DNA of 64,000 nt from Streptomyces sp. ALI-76-A (GCF_030287445.1 NZ_JASVWB010000002.1:372001-436000), one strand, 5' to 3'. Positions 27,646-36,269 are shown, numbered from the stretch's first letter. Notes: generated by a model from the letters alone, not told the origin. Program-made: numbers and translations.

Positions 27646-28580
27646 GATACCGCACGCTCGGCGAGCGCGGTCCGGTTGTCTCAGTGGTCGGCGTCGGCGG
27701 CAACAACTTCGGCGCACGTCTGGACGAGGAGGGCACGAAGGCCGTCGTCCACGCGGCCCTCGACGCCGGGATCACTCTGTTCGACACGGCCGACATGTAC
27801 GGCGGCTTCGGCGAACAGGGCGGCTCGCGCGGCGACGGCGAACGCCTTCTCGGCGCTGCCCTCAAGGGACGCCGGGACGAGGTCGTCCTGGCGACCAAGT
27901 TCGGTATGGAGATGGGGCCGGAGGCGGACCTCCACGGCCGGCGCGGTGCCCGCTCCTACATCCGGTACGCCGTCGAGGCGTCCCTGCGCCGGCTCGGCAC
28001 CGACCGGATCGACCTGTACCAGTACCACGAGCCGGACGGCGTCACCCCGCTGGAGGAGACCGTCGCCGCGCTCCGTGAACTGGTCGACGAGGGCAAGATC
28101 GGTCACATCGGCTGCTCCAACCTCCCACCCGAGCAGCTCACCGGCGCCTTCGTGTCGACCCAGGCCCGTTACCACCTGCTCGACCGCGGCGTGGAGCGGG
28201 ACCTGATCCCGGCCTGTCTGCACAGCGGCGTGGGCCTGCTGCCGTACTACCCGCTGGCCAACGGCCTGCTCAGCGGAAAGTACCGGCGCGGTGAGCAGCC
28301 CCCGGCCGGCAGCCGGCTGTCCTGGCGGCAGGGCTGGCTCACCGACGCGGCCCTCGACAAGGTTGAGGCGCTCTCCGGCTACGGCGCCGAACGAGGACTC
28401 ACCCTCCTGGAGGTCGCCGTGGGCGCACTGGCCGCGCTCCCCGCCGTCGGCTCCGTCATCTGCGGCGCCATGACCCCCGAACAGGTCACCGCCAACGCGG
28501 CGGCGGCCGAATGGATCCCCGACCCGGCCGACCTGGCCGCACTCGACGCGATCGTCACCCCCGGCGAACGCGTCGTCTGA
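27642..28580 (+). CDS. Aldo/keto reductase
   Basis: A 312-residue AKR TIM barrel. The catalytic Asp and Tyr lie in LFDTADMYGG, the lysine in VVLATKFG and the histidine in LYQYHEPDG; the NADP-binding end is around VICGAMTPEQVTANAAA. It probably reduces an aldehyde or ketone, and may be an overflow or detoxifying branch beside the dehydrogenase. It overlaps the dehydrogenase by 4 bp. Confidence 0.88.
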   Translation: MRYRTLGERGPVVSVVGVGGNNFGARLDEEGTKAVVHAALDAGITLFDTADMYGGFGEQGGSRGDGERLLGAALKGRRDEVVLATKFGMEMGPEADLHGRRGARSYIRYAVEASLRRLGTDRIDLYQYHEPDGVTPLEETVAALRELVDEGKIGHIGCSNLPPEQLTGAFVSTQARYHLLDRGVERDLIPACLHSGVGLLPYYPLANGLLSGKYRRGEQPPAGSRLSWRQGWLTDAALDKVEALSGYGAERGLTLLEVAVGALAALPAVGSVICGAMTPEQVTANAAAAEWIPDPADLAALDAIVTPGERVV

Positions 28581-28637
28581 AGCCCCCCACCCTGCCCCCT
28601 GGAAATCCGGAAACCCGCGAGACTGAGGCTGAACACC

Positions 28638-29309
28638 ATGCGAGAGATCGTCACCTTCGACGCCTATGGAACCCTGGTCGACTTCCAGCTCGGCCCCACC
28701 ACCCTGAAGATCCTTGCCGACTCCGGCCGGCTGGACCTGGACAACCTGGACGTCGACGAGTTCCTCGACGACTTCCGCGTCATGCGCTTCCAGGCCGTCC
28801 TGGAGGCCTACCGTCCGTACCACGAGATCCTGCACTCCAGCCTGCGCAACGCCATGCGCCTGCACGGCCTGGAGTACCGGGACTCCGACGGTGACGCCCT
28901 CGTCGATGCCGTCCCCACCTTCGGTCCCTTCCCGGAGGTCCCGGACGCGCTGCGCGCCCTGAAGACCAAGTACGAGATCGCCATCATCTCCAACACCGAC
29001 GACAACCTGATCGCGCGGAACGTCGAGAACATCGGCGTCGAGTTCGACCACGTCATCACCGCCCAGCAGGCGGGCGCCTACAAGCCGGACCGCCAGACCT
29101 TCGAGCACGCCTTCAAGACCATGGGCGTCGAGCCGTCCCAGGTCATCCACACCGCCCAGGGCTGGGAGTACGACCACATCCCGACCCGCGACCTCGGCCT
29201 GAAGCGCCGGGTGTGGATCAACCGCTACGGCCGCCCCGGCAGCGCCGACTACCAGCCGTACGACGAGCTGCCCGACCTGTCGGGCCTGCCGAAGCTGCTC
29301 GGCTGCTGA
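28638..29309 (+). CDS. Haloacid dehalogenase type II family hydrolase
   Basis: A 223-residue HAD-superfamily enzyme. The nucleophile Asp is in TFDAYGTLVDF, the Ser/Thr motif in IISNTDDN, the lysine in AGAYKPDRQTF, and the acidic pair in YDHIPTRDLGL. It has the length and helical cap of L-2-haloacid dehalogenases, but many members act on phosphates or other leaving groups. Its place between the aldo/keto reductase and the amine oxidase is unusual and suggests a specific step rather than housekeeping. The substrate is unknown. Confidence 0.85.
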   Translation: MREIVTFDAYGTLVDFQLGPTTLKILADSGRLDLDNLDVDEFLDDFRVMRFQAVLEAYRPYHEILHSSLRNAMRLHGLEYRDSDGDALVDAVPTFGPFPEVPDALRALKTKYEIAIISNTDDNLIARNVENIGVEFDHVITAQQAGAYKPDRQTFEHAFKTMGVEPSQVIHTAQGWEYDHIPTRDLGLKRRVWINRYGRPGSADYQPYDELPDLSGLPKLLGC

Positions 29310-29357
29310 CCGACGGCGCACCGGCGAAACAGACCGAGAACACAGAGGACGCACGCC

Positions 29358-30641
29358 ATGAAGCAGATCCCCTACTGGCTGGACACAGCCCCCGCCTTCC
29401 CCGACCGTTCCGGAAAGGACCTGCCCGACGAGGCGGACGTGGTGGTGATCGGCGGCGGTCTCACCGGCCTGTCCACCGCCTACCACGCTGCCCGTAAGGG
29501 CGCCCGGGTCGTCCTGGTGGAGAAGGACAAGGTGGGCTCGGGCGCCTCCGGGCGCAACGGCAGCATGTGCACCCAGGGCATCACCATCAGCCCCGCCGAG
29601 GCGCGCAAGCGCTACGGGCAGGAGCGGGCCCGTGAGTTGTACGACGCCTTCCGCGACGCGGTCGACGTCGTCGAGAGGCTCACCCACACCGAGAACATCG
29701 ACTGCGACTTCCACCGCTCCGGGCGCCTGGGCGCGGTCTGCAAGCCCGGGCACTTCGATGGCCTGCGGGCCACGCAGCGCGACCTGGCCGACAACTTCGG
29801 ACACGAGACGATCGTCCTGAGCAAGAGCGAACTGCGGACCGAGCTCGGCACGGACTACTACCACGGTGCGCTGCTCGACCCGCTCAGCGCGGGCCTGCAC
29901 GTGGGCAAGTTCGTCGGCGGCCTGGCAGACGCCGCCGAGCGTGCCGGCGCCGAGATCCACGAGCGCAACGCGGCCACCGGCCTCACCCGCCTCCCCGGCG
30001 GCGGCTTCCTGGTGGAGACCATGAACGGCACCATCCGTGCCAAGCAGGTCATGGCGGCGACCGACGCCTACACCGACAGGTCGATGCCGTGGTTCCGCAA
30101 GCGGCTGATCAACGTCGGCAGCTTCATCATCGTCACCGAGCCGCTGGAGGAGGCGCGCGCCAAGGAGCTCATCCCGAACGGCCGCCTGCTGGTCGCCCAC
30201 AAGAACGTCGGCCACTACGTCCGCCTCACCCCGGACAACCGCCTCGCCTTCGGCGGCCGGGCCCGCTTCGCCCCGTCCAACCCGGCCTCCGACGTCAAGA
30301 GCGGCGGCATCCTCAAGAGGGAGATGACGGAGATCTTCCCGCAGCTGGCCGGGACCCGGATCGACTACGTCTGGGGCGGCATGGTCGGCTTCTCCTGGGA
30401 CCGCATCCCGCACGCGGGTGAGGTCAACGGCCTGTACTACTCCATGGGTTACTGCGGCCACGGCGTCCAGATGGCCACGTACATGGGCCGGGCCGTGGCC
30501 GAGATGATGGACGGCAAGCCGGAGGCCAACCCGCTGCGCGGCTTCGGCTTCCCGAAGGTGCCCGTCCCCTTCTACAACGGCACGCCCTGGTTCCTGCCGT
30601 TCGGCGGTGCCTACTACAAGGCGAAGGACCGGCTGCTCTGA
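29358..30641 (+). CDS. FAD-dependent oxidoreductase, gamma-glutamylputrescine oxidase (PuuB)/DadA type
   Basis: A 427-residue DAO-fold flavoprotein. The FAD Rossmann motif is VVVIGGGLTGLSTAYHAARK, followed by GSGASGRNGSMC; the C-terminal FAD loop is YYSMGYCGHGVQMATYMGRA. It resembles PuuB, which oxidises gamma-glutamylputrescine to the aldehyde with release of ammonia and H2O2. No gamma-glutamyl ligase is nearby, so an acylated amine supplied from outside is a reasonable substrate guess. It is the last gene of the operon and is followed by a strong hairpin. Confidence 0.85.
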   Translation: MKQIPYWLDTAPAFPDRSGKDLPDEADVVVIGGGLTGLSTAYHAARKGARVVLVEKDKVGSGASGRNGSMCTQGITISPAEARKRYGQERARELYDAFRDAVDVVERLTHTENIDCDFHRSGRLGAVCKPGHFDGLRATQRDLADNFGHETIVLSKSELRTELGTDYYHGALLDPLSAGLHVGKFVGGLADAAERAGAEIHERNAATGLTRLPGGGFLVETMNGTIRAKQVMAATDAYTDRSMPWFRKRLINVGSFIIVTEPLEEARAKELIPNGRLLVAHKNVGHYVRLTPDNRLAFGGRARFAPSNPASDVKSGGILKREMTEIFPQLAGTRIDYVWGGMVGFSWDRIPHAGEVNGLYYSMGYCGHGVQMATYMGRAVAEMMDGKPEANPLRGFGFPKVPVPFYNGTPWFLPFGGAYYKAKDRLL

Positions 30642-30662
30642 GTCGGTGCCGACGGCGTCGAA

Positions 30663-30706
30663 GCCGCGGGGACTTCCCGAGCAGCGGGCCTGGGAGTCCC
30701 CGCGGC
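30663..30706. terminator. Terminator at the end of the twelve-gene operon
   Basis: Perfect 12-bp stem GCCGCGGGGACT / AGTCCCCGCGGC with a 20-nt loop, 22 bp after the oxidase stop and 48 bp before the end of the convergent hydrolase gene. It can act in both directions. Confidence 0.75.
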
Positions 30707-30753
30707 ATTCCGCTCTCGCGGCCCGTTGCCCGACCTCACTGGCGTCCGGATCG

Positions 30754-31632
30754 TCAGGCCACCGCGTTCAACAGGTCAGCCAGCACGTCGGGCCTTTCCA
30801 GAGCGATGAAGTGTCCGGCCTTGGGGATCTGTGTGAAGTCGGCGGCCGGCAGCAACTGCCTGTTGGCCTCTCGGTCCGAGGGGCGGGACCAGTCCTTCTC
30901 CCCGTAGACGAGGTGGACGGGGGCCTTGACGTCGGGGTAGCTCGAGCGGGCGGCGATGAGGCTGGGCAGGTTCTGGTACACGCCCCGGGCGACGGCCGGG
31001 TATCCGGGACGCTTGCCCACCCGGAGGAGCTCGTCCACGTAGTCCTCCGGCAGCGCGCTCTTGTCGCCGAGGCCGCCCTGCAGGATCCTGCGGAGGGCGG
31101 CCTTGGGCTCCACTCCGGCGATCACCGGGCCCGCTCCTGGAGTGAGGACACCGCCGACCACTACGCGGGCCAGGAGTCCGGACCGGGCGATTCCGCCGCG
31201 GAAGTCGTAGGTGTTCACCGCGACGACGCGCCGGACCCGCTCCGGCAGGTCGGCCGCAGTGGTCAGGGCGAGCACCGCCCCCATGGACTCCCCCACCAAC
31301 GTCACGTCATGGAGGTCGAGTTCGGTGAGGAGCCGCTCGACGCCCGCGCGCATGGCCGGCTCGTCGTATGACGCACCGGGCACGATCTCGGAGTAGCCCA
31401 TCCCCGGCAGGTCCAGGGCGTACACGGTGTACCGGTCCGCGATCAACGGGATGAGGAGGCGGAAGTGCTCTGCCTGCGTGCGCACGGTGTGCAGCAGGAC
31501 CAGAGGTGCGCCGCTGCCCGCCTTGAGGTAGCGCAGAGTTCCCTCGCGGCCGCGATGTCCAGTGAGCGGGGCGATGGTGTGGCTGGTGGCTCCTGGAATA
31601 CGGATGGTGGGCCGTGTCTCCTGGGTGGGCAT
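30754..31632 (-). CDS. Alpha/beta hydrolase
   Basis: A 292-residue alpha/beta hydrolase. The oxyanion region is LVLLHTVRTQAEHF, the nucleophile elbow is VGESMGAVLAL, the acid lies in LVYGEKDWSRP, and the histidine in AGHFIALERPDV. ATG 31632 follows an AAGGAG site. The promoter region shared with the divergent MFS gene carries a TetR-type operator 77 bp upstream, so the hydrolase is probably induced together with that efflux pump and may hydrolyse the same xenobiotic. Confidence 0.85.
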   Translation of the reverse strand: MPTQETRPTIRIPGATSHTIAPLTGHRGREGTLRYLKAGSGAPLVLLHTVRTQAEHFRLLIPLIADRYTVYALDLPGMGYSEIVPGASYDEPAMRAGVERLLTELDLHDVTLVGESMGAVLALTTAADLPERVRRVVAVNTYDFRGGIARSGLLARVVVGGVLTPGAGPVIAGVEPKAALRRILQGGLGDKSALPEDYVDELLRVGKRPGYPAVARGVYQNLPSLIAARSSYPDVKAPVHLVYGEKDWSRPSDREANRQLLPAADFTQIPKAGHFIALERPDVLADLLNAVA

Positions 31633-31708
31633 GTCGCGGACTCCTTCACGCCCGGCCCAGGAGGCGTGGCTGCCCCTGAATGTGGAACCGGTCGTTCTGC
31701 GCAACGGT

Positions 31709-31722
31709 AAACCGATCGGTTT
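31709..31722. promoter_or_regulatory. TetR operator 1 (hydrolase side)
   Basis: Perfect palindrome AAACCGATCGGTTT, upstream of the minus-strand hydrolase. It matches the motif at 32030-32071 and 33725-33740. Confidence 0.75.
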
Positions 31723-32029
31723 CCGGGCGCAAGCGGGGGCCACACGCCGGCACTCGCCGGGCCGGTCCGCCAGGGGCGCCACCGCGCCCGACTCTCGGAA
31801 CCATCAAGCCGCACGCCGAGAGGTCAGGACGATCGCCCCGAACCGTCGTGGACCACCTGCCGTTCGCCCGGATCCGCGCACTCCGTGTCGAAACCGGAGC
31901 GCCCCTTCGTCTGCACGCCGCACACCCCGATCACCGCGGGCGGCGAGCGCCCGGCGGTATCGCGTCACGGCCAGGCGGCCGACGGGTCGCGGCCCGGGGG
32001 CGCGCGGACCAGCGGTTGACTTGCACCGA

Positions 32030-32071
32030 GGAAACCGATCTGTTTCCCTGGGTGGAAACAGATCGGTTTCC
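32030..32071. promoter_or_regulatory. TetR operators 2 and 3 (double site upstream of the MFS gene)
   Basis: Two 18-bp sites, GGAAACCGATCTGTTTCC and GGAAACAGATCGGTTTCC, separated by 6 bp. Each is an imperfect palindrome and the second is the exact reverse complement of the first, so the 42-bp block is itself an inverted repeat. It ends 37 bp before the MFS start codon. The same core occurs before the hydrolase and the regulator gene. Confidence 0.8.
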
Positions 32072-32108
32072 TGTCGGCGGCCGGTCTGACCATCGATGAG
32101 GGGCAGCA

Positions 32109-33608
32109 ATGACTACCACGTTCGATCACGGGGCACCTTCCCCCGGGAAAACAGACTCGGGCCGCCGCGGCTCACATGCCGTGCGCTGGTGGGTACTTGT
32201 CGTGCTCGGCGTGGCACAGCTCATGGTCACCCTCGATGCGACCGTTGTGAATATCGCGCTGCCCGCGGCTCAGCACGACCTCGGTTTCAGTGACGCCAAC
32301 CGGCAGTGGGTCGTCACGGGCTACGCCCTGGCCTTCGGCAGCCTGCTGCTGCTCGGTGGCCGCCTCGGCGACCTGTTCGGCCGACGCACCACCTTCGTGA
32401 CCGGCCTGATCGGTTTCGCGGGCGCGTCCGTCGTCGGCGGTGCGGCCACCAGCTTCGACATGCTCGTCGCGGCACGTGTGGCTCAGGGCCTCTTCGCAGC
32501 ACTGCTCGCGCCCGCGGCGCTCTCGCTGCTCAGCGTGACCTTCACTCAGCGGTCCGAAAGGGCGAAGGCCTTCGGCATCTTCAGTGCGTTGTCCGGCGCG
32601 GGCGCCGCGGTCGGACTGCTGCTCGGCGGCATGCTCACCGAATGGGCGTCATGGCGTTGGGTGATGTACGTGAACGTCATCTTCGCGGGCGTCGCGCTGG
32701 TCGGTGCGCTGCTGTGGCTGGCCAGGCCTGCGGCCGCCGAGCGACCCAAGCTCGACATTCCGGGCAGCATCGTGGTGAGCGCCGCGCTGTTCGGCATCGT
32801 GTACGGGTTCGCGCACGTCGAATCCACCAGTTGGACCGATCCGGTCGCCCTGGGTTCCATGATCGGCGGCTTGGTGCTGGTCGCGGTATTCGCATGGATG
32901 GAGCTCAGGGTCGCGCATCCGCTGCTGCCGCTGCGAGTCGTGCTGGACCGGACCCGGGGTGGTTCGTTCCTGGCCGTGTTCGTCATGGGGATGGGGATGT
33001 TCTCGATCTTTCTGTTCCTGACCTATTACCTGGAGGCCAGCATCGGCTACTCGCCGATCGAGGCCGGTCTGTCCTTCCTGCCCATGGTCGGGGGCATCGT
33101 CGCCGCATCGACCACGGTGCCCGCGCTGCTGCTGCCCAAGGTCGGCCCGAAGGTCGTGATCAGCGTCAGCTTCCTGGTCGCGGCATCCGGTATGGCCTTG
33201 CTGACCCAGCTCACGCTGGACAGCGCCTACGTCGCCAACATCATGCCGGGCATGATCCTGCTGGGCCTCGGCCTCGGCGGGGCGATGACCACGGCGTTCC
33301 AGGGTGCGACCTCAGGACTGCACCACGAGGACGCGGGCGTCGCCTCGGCGCTGATCAACACCGGCCAGCAGGTGGGCGGCTCGATCAGCACGGCGCTGCT
33401 GACCACCGTCGCCTCGTCGGCCGCGACCGACTACCTGTCCTCGCACAAGCCCGGCACGCTGACCGTGGCGCAGGCCGGGGTCGAGAGCTACACGGCCACG
33501 CTGGCGTGGGGCGCCGGGATCTTCGTGGTCGGAGCGGCACTCACGGCGCTCCTGATGCCGAACACGACGTTGGCTCCGTCGGAGGGCGAGCCCGTCATCG
33601 CCCACTGA
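32109..33608 (+). CDS. MFS transporter, DHA2 (EmrB/QacA) family drug exporter
   Basis: A 499-residue drug:proton antiporter with 14 predicted spans. Motif A is GGRLGDLFGRRTTFV in the 2-3 loop, the motif D1-like first span is TLDATVVNIALPAAQ, and motif C is the glycine-rich stretch GAGAAVGLLLGGMLTEW. It expels hydrophobic drugs or antibiotics. Its promoter holds a double TetR operator, and the TetR gene follows 163 bp downstream, so it is very likely repressed by that protein. Confidence 0.92.
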   Translation: MTTTFDHGAPSPGKTDSGRRGSHAVRWWVLVVLGVAQLMVTLDATVVNIALPAAQHDLGFSDANRQWVVTGYALAFGSLLLLGGRLGDLFGRRTTFVTGLIGFAGASVVGGAATSFDMLVAARVAQGLFAALLAPAALSLLSVTFTQRSERAKAFGIFSALSGAGAAVGLLLGGMLTEWASWRWVMYVNVIFAGVALVGALLWLARPAAAERPKLDIPGSIVVSAALFGIVYGFAHVESTSWTDPVALGSMIGGLVLVAVFAWMELRVAHPLLPLRVVLDRTRGGSFLAVFVMGMGMFSIFLFLTYYLEASIGYSPIEAGLSFLPMVGGIVAASTTVPALLLPKVGPKVVISVSFLVAASGMALLTQLTLDSAYVANIMPGMILLGLGLGGAMTTAFQGATSGLHHEDAGVASALINTGQQVGGSISTALLTTVASSAATDYLSSHKPGTLTVAQAGVESYTATLAWGAGIFVVGAALTALLMPNTTLAPSEGEPVIAH

Positions 33609-33631
33609 GGCACGCACAGTTCGCACGGCTC

Positions 33632-33658
33632 GGCGACGGCGACCCTGGAGCCGTCGCC
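33632..33658 (+). terminator. Terminator after the MFS exporter
   Basis: Inverted repeat GGCGACGGC / GCCGTCGCC with a 9-nt loop, 23 bp beyond the MFS stop. Confidence 0.5.
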
Positions 33659-33724
33659 CAGCCGCCCCTGGCCCCCAGACACCCTCTCCGTCGCGCGGCC
33701 CGTGCCAGCAGGCGCGAACGGGCA

Positions 33725-33740
33725 GAAACCGATCGGTTTC
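33725..33740. promoter_or_regulatory. TetR operator 4 (autoregulatory)
   Basis: Perfect 16-bp palindrome GAAACCGATCGGTTTC, 32 bp before the TetR gene start and identical in core to operators 1-3. Confidence 0.78.
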
Positions 33741-33771
33741 CATTTTGCCGGGATCGAGTTACCCTCACCGT

Positions 33772-34344
33772 ATGAGCACTGAAGTGAAAGCAGCCAGCTC
33801 CCGAGAGCGGCTACTGGAGGCGGCGGCCACGCTCACCTACCGAGACGGCGTCGGCATCGGCATCGACGCGCTGTGCAAGGCGGCGGGGGTGTCCAAGCGC
33901 TCCATGTACCAGCTGTTCGAGAGCAAGGACGAACTGCTGGCAGCGAGCCTGGAGGAACGCGCTTCCGCCTTCATCACGACACTCCTGCCCGAGGCCGACG
34001 ACGGCCGCTCGGCCCGCGCGCGGACCCTGCACGTCTTCGAGCAGGTGGAACAGCAGGCGGGGGCACCCGAGTTCCGAGGATGCCGGTACCTGGCCGTGCA
34101 GATCGAACTGAAGGACCAGAGCCATCCGGCGAGCCGGGTGGCCCACCGGATCAAGGGAAACCTGACGGCGTTCTTCCGCGCCGAGGCCGAACGGGGCGGA
34201 GCTGCCGATCCCGACCTGCTGGCCCGGCAGCTCAGCGTGGTCTTCGACGGCGCCAGCGCCCGCGCGGGGATCGGAGCCGACAGCCTCACCGGCCTCATCG
34301 TCCCCACGGTGGCCACCCTGCTCGACGCGGCAGGCGTACGCTGA
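33772..34344 (+). CDS. TetR family transcriptional regulator of the adjacent exporter
   Basis: A 190-residue TetR repressor. The HTH is IDALCKAAGVSKRSMYQLFESKDEL with a recognition helix around SKRSMYQLF; the C-terminal ligand domain has GCRYLAVQIELKDQSHPAS, typical of AcrR-like proteins. ATG 33772 fits the start of the HTH domain. An operator identical to those before the MFS and hydrolase genes lies just upstream, which supports autoregulation and a three-promoter regulon. Confidence 0.9.
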   Translation: MSTEVKAASSRERLLEAAATLTYRDGVGIGIDALCKAAGVSKRSMYQLFESKDELLAASLEERASAFITTLLPEADDGRSARARTLHVFEQVEQQAGAPEFRGCRYLAVQIELKDQSHPASRVAHRIKGNLTAFFRAEAERGGAADPDLLARQLSVVFDGASARAGIGADSLTGLIVPTVATLLDAAGVR

Positions 34345-34602
34345 CAAACCGCCGGCAGGGCAGAACGCGTTCATACGTCCCGAGGGGGCGGATGCTCCAC
34401 GCCCCGCCGTGCAGGGCGGCACCGAGGCAGATGCGGACGTGGGCGGATCCGCAGCCGACCAGGGGATCCGGTCGCTGCCGCCGCATCGCCACACAGCACA
34501 CCGCGCTCCAGCGCAGCGTCGTGTGCCGGGACCGCGGCCTGTGAGCGATCCGGGTGGCTGAGTGATTGATCCCCTTCCCTCACAATGGTGCGCGGTCCCC
34601 GG

Positions 34603-35493
34603 TCAGGCGGTCGGCGCCGGGTTCTTGAGTATCTCTGTCAGGGCGGAGATGCTGTGGTCGCCGTAGCCGGCCTCCACGGCTCGCTTCAGCAAGTCGTGGA
34701 AGGGCTTGTGCCACTCCATGTCGAGGTTCGCTTCCCTGCCGAGTTCCTCGTCATGCGCGGCTCCAGCCAGGAACAGACTCACCGAGGACGCGGGCCTGCT
34801 GTAGTCGCCACGGTCGATCTCCTCTGCGAAGACCGGCAGCACCGAGTTGATCATCTCGAACCACTTGATGCTGAACCGCACCATTGAGGCCACCTCAAGT
34901 CCACGCGCCTGCACCGCTGCCGCACCCTGGAAGAAGCCGACGAGCGCAGGCAGCAGGGTGCCACCCACCGCCATCTCGTACAGGGCAGCGAGATCGGCGT
35001 CGGCACCGAGATATACGGTGTCACCGCCCAACACCCGCAGCGTCGACGCGAACTCGTCGAAGACGGTGTTGTCGCCGCCGTAATACAGGAGGGTGTCCTC
35101 AGCTCCGACGGCGGACGGCACGTTCTTGATCGCCCCGCCGAGGTAACGCGCGCCGTGCCCGAGCGCCCATTCGGCCATCTGACGGGCACCGGCCGGCGAA
35201 CCGCTGTTCAGGCTCACCAGGGCCCGCCCCTCCAGCGTGGCAGTGGCCGGTTCCAGGGCCTCGATGGTGCTCTCGTATGTGGTCAGACAGGCGATGATCA
35301 GCGGACTCGCCGCGACCGCCTCGTCCACCGTCTGCGCGTGAACAGCGCCCTTGGACACGAGCGGCAGGGCCTTGGATGCTGTCCTGTTCCAGACGGTGGT
35401 CCGGTGTCCGGCGTCAATGAATGCCTCAGCCAACGCGCTGCCCATCGAGCCCAACCCGATGACGGTCACGGGAGTGCGGTGGTGCCCGGTCAT
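34603..35493 (-). CDS. Imine reductase-like NAD(P)-dependent oxidoreductase, copy 1
   Basis: A 296-residue protein with the imine reductase layout. The Rossmann motif TVIGLGSMGSALAEAFIDAG is followed by the NADPH-selecting TVWNRTASKA; later come LVSLNSGSPAGARQMAEWA and YLGADADLAALYEMA. In characterised Streptomyces enzymes the catalytic residue of that last helix is Asp or Tyr; here the aligned position is Glu (LYEMA). ATG 35493 has GGCAGGAG upstream. It is divergent from an HxlR regulator. A beta-hydroxyacid dehydrogenase of the same superfamily is the main alternative. Confidence 0.8.
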   Translation of the reverse strand: MTGHHRTPVTVIGLGSMGSALAEAFIDAGHRTTVWNRTASKALPLVSKGAVHAQTVDEAVAASPLIIACLTTYESTIEALEPATATLEGRALVSLNSGSPAGARQMAEWALGHGARYLGGAIKNVPSAVGAEDTLLYYGGDNTVFDEFASTLRVLGGDTVYLGADADLAALYEMAVGGTLLPALVGFFQGAAAVQARGLEVASMVRFSIKWFEMINSVLPVFAEEIDRGDYSRPASSVSLFLAGAAHDEELGREANLDMEWHKPFHDLLKRAVEAGYGDHSISALTEILKNPAPTA

Positions 35494-35629
35494 ACGTTTG
35501 CTCCTGCCTGATGCCGATGCATGTGAAGCGTGAAGTAGGTCGAACAGCCGGCATCGCACGGCACTTGCTGCCCTCTCGGTGCGACGCCTGATCCATGCTG
35601 CGGCAGCACCAACACTTCGACAAGTACCT

Positions 35630-35658
35630 ACAATTCTGTTTGGTACCCACAGTTTTGT
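35630..35658. promoter_or_regulatory. Candidate HxlR operator between divergent genes
   Basis: Inverted repeat ACAATTCTGT / ACAGTTTTGT (8 of 10 pairs) around the palindromic centre GGTACC, AT-rich compared with its surroundings. It lies in the 179-bp gap between the imine-reductase-like gene and the HxlR gene. Confidence 0.55.
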
Positions 35659-35672
35659 TAGGGGGATTGCCG

Positions 35673-36056
35673 GTGCGGAAGCGGAGTTATACCTGCGGCC
35701 TGGACGCTGCCATCGACGTCATGGGAGGAAAGTGGAAGGGATTGATCCTGTTCTGGCTCGGCGAGGGGCCGCTGCGCTTCGGCGAGTTACGCCGAACGGT
35801 GGCCGGCATCAGTGAGCGGATGCTGATCCTGCATCTGCGAGAGTTGGAGGCCAGTGGCCTGGTGCACCGCGAGGTCCATCACCAGGTGCCGCCGAAGGTG
35901 GAGTACTCACTGACCGGATTCGGCCACTCGCTCCTTACCGCTCTCACTCCCCTCGGCCAGTGGGGCGAGGACCACATGGAGCGTCTCGAAGCCCTGCGTG
36001 AGCCGGGCACCCGGGAAGACAGCCGAGATCACCACGGCGACGCCCCGGCCCCCTGA
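35673..36056 (+). CDS. HxlR family transcriptional regulator
   Basis: A 127-residue MarR-like winged helix of the HxlR type: the YTCGLDAAIDVMGGKWKGL signature with Cys8, then FGELRRTVAGISERMLILHL and the wing VHREVHHQVPPKVEYSLT. The conserved N-terminal cysteine is a known redox or aldehyde sensor in this family. GTG 35673 is preceded by AGGGGGA. It is divergent from the imine-reductase-like gene with a dyad between them, so that gene is its probable target. Confidence 0.9.
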   Translation: MRKRSYTCGLDAAIDVMGGKWKGLILFWLGEGPLRFGELRRTVAGISERMLILHLRELEASGLVHREVHHQVPPKVEYSLTGFGHSLLTALTPLGQWGEDHMERLEALREPGTREDSRDHHGDAPAP

Positions 36057-36240
36057 CTCCCGAGAGCCTCGACGTCGGACATCTCCAGGTCGGCGCACAT
36101 GACGCCTCGCGAGAAGGACCGGTGACGAGCGGAACCGTCCCGTGACAGACGGGCTGGAGGCTGCCGGGCCGGCCGATCGCCCCGCCGACGGCGAGCACAC
36201 GCTTCGTCCGTCACGGCGGAAAGTCCCGCGCTGACGTCTG

Positions 36241-36269
36241 AGTGGTATCGCTGGTACCGTGGGTACCAT
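36241..36269. promoter_or_regulatory. Three GGTAyC iterons overlapping the antitoxin start
   Basis: Three consecutive 9-bp units, TGGTATCGC, TGGTACCGT and GGGTACCAT, run into the ATG of the antitoxin-like gene. The last two also form a GGTACC-GTG-GGTACC dyad. Spacing and position suit binding by a ribbon-helix-helix autorepressor. Confidence 0.55.
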
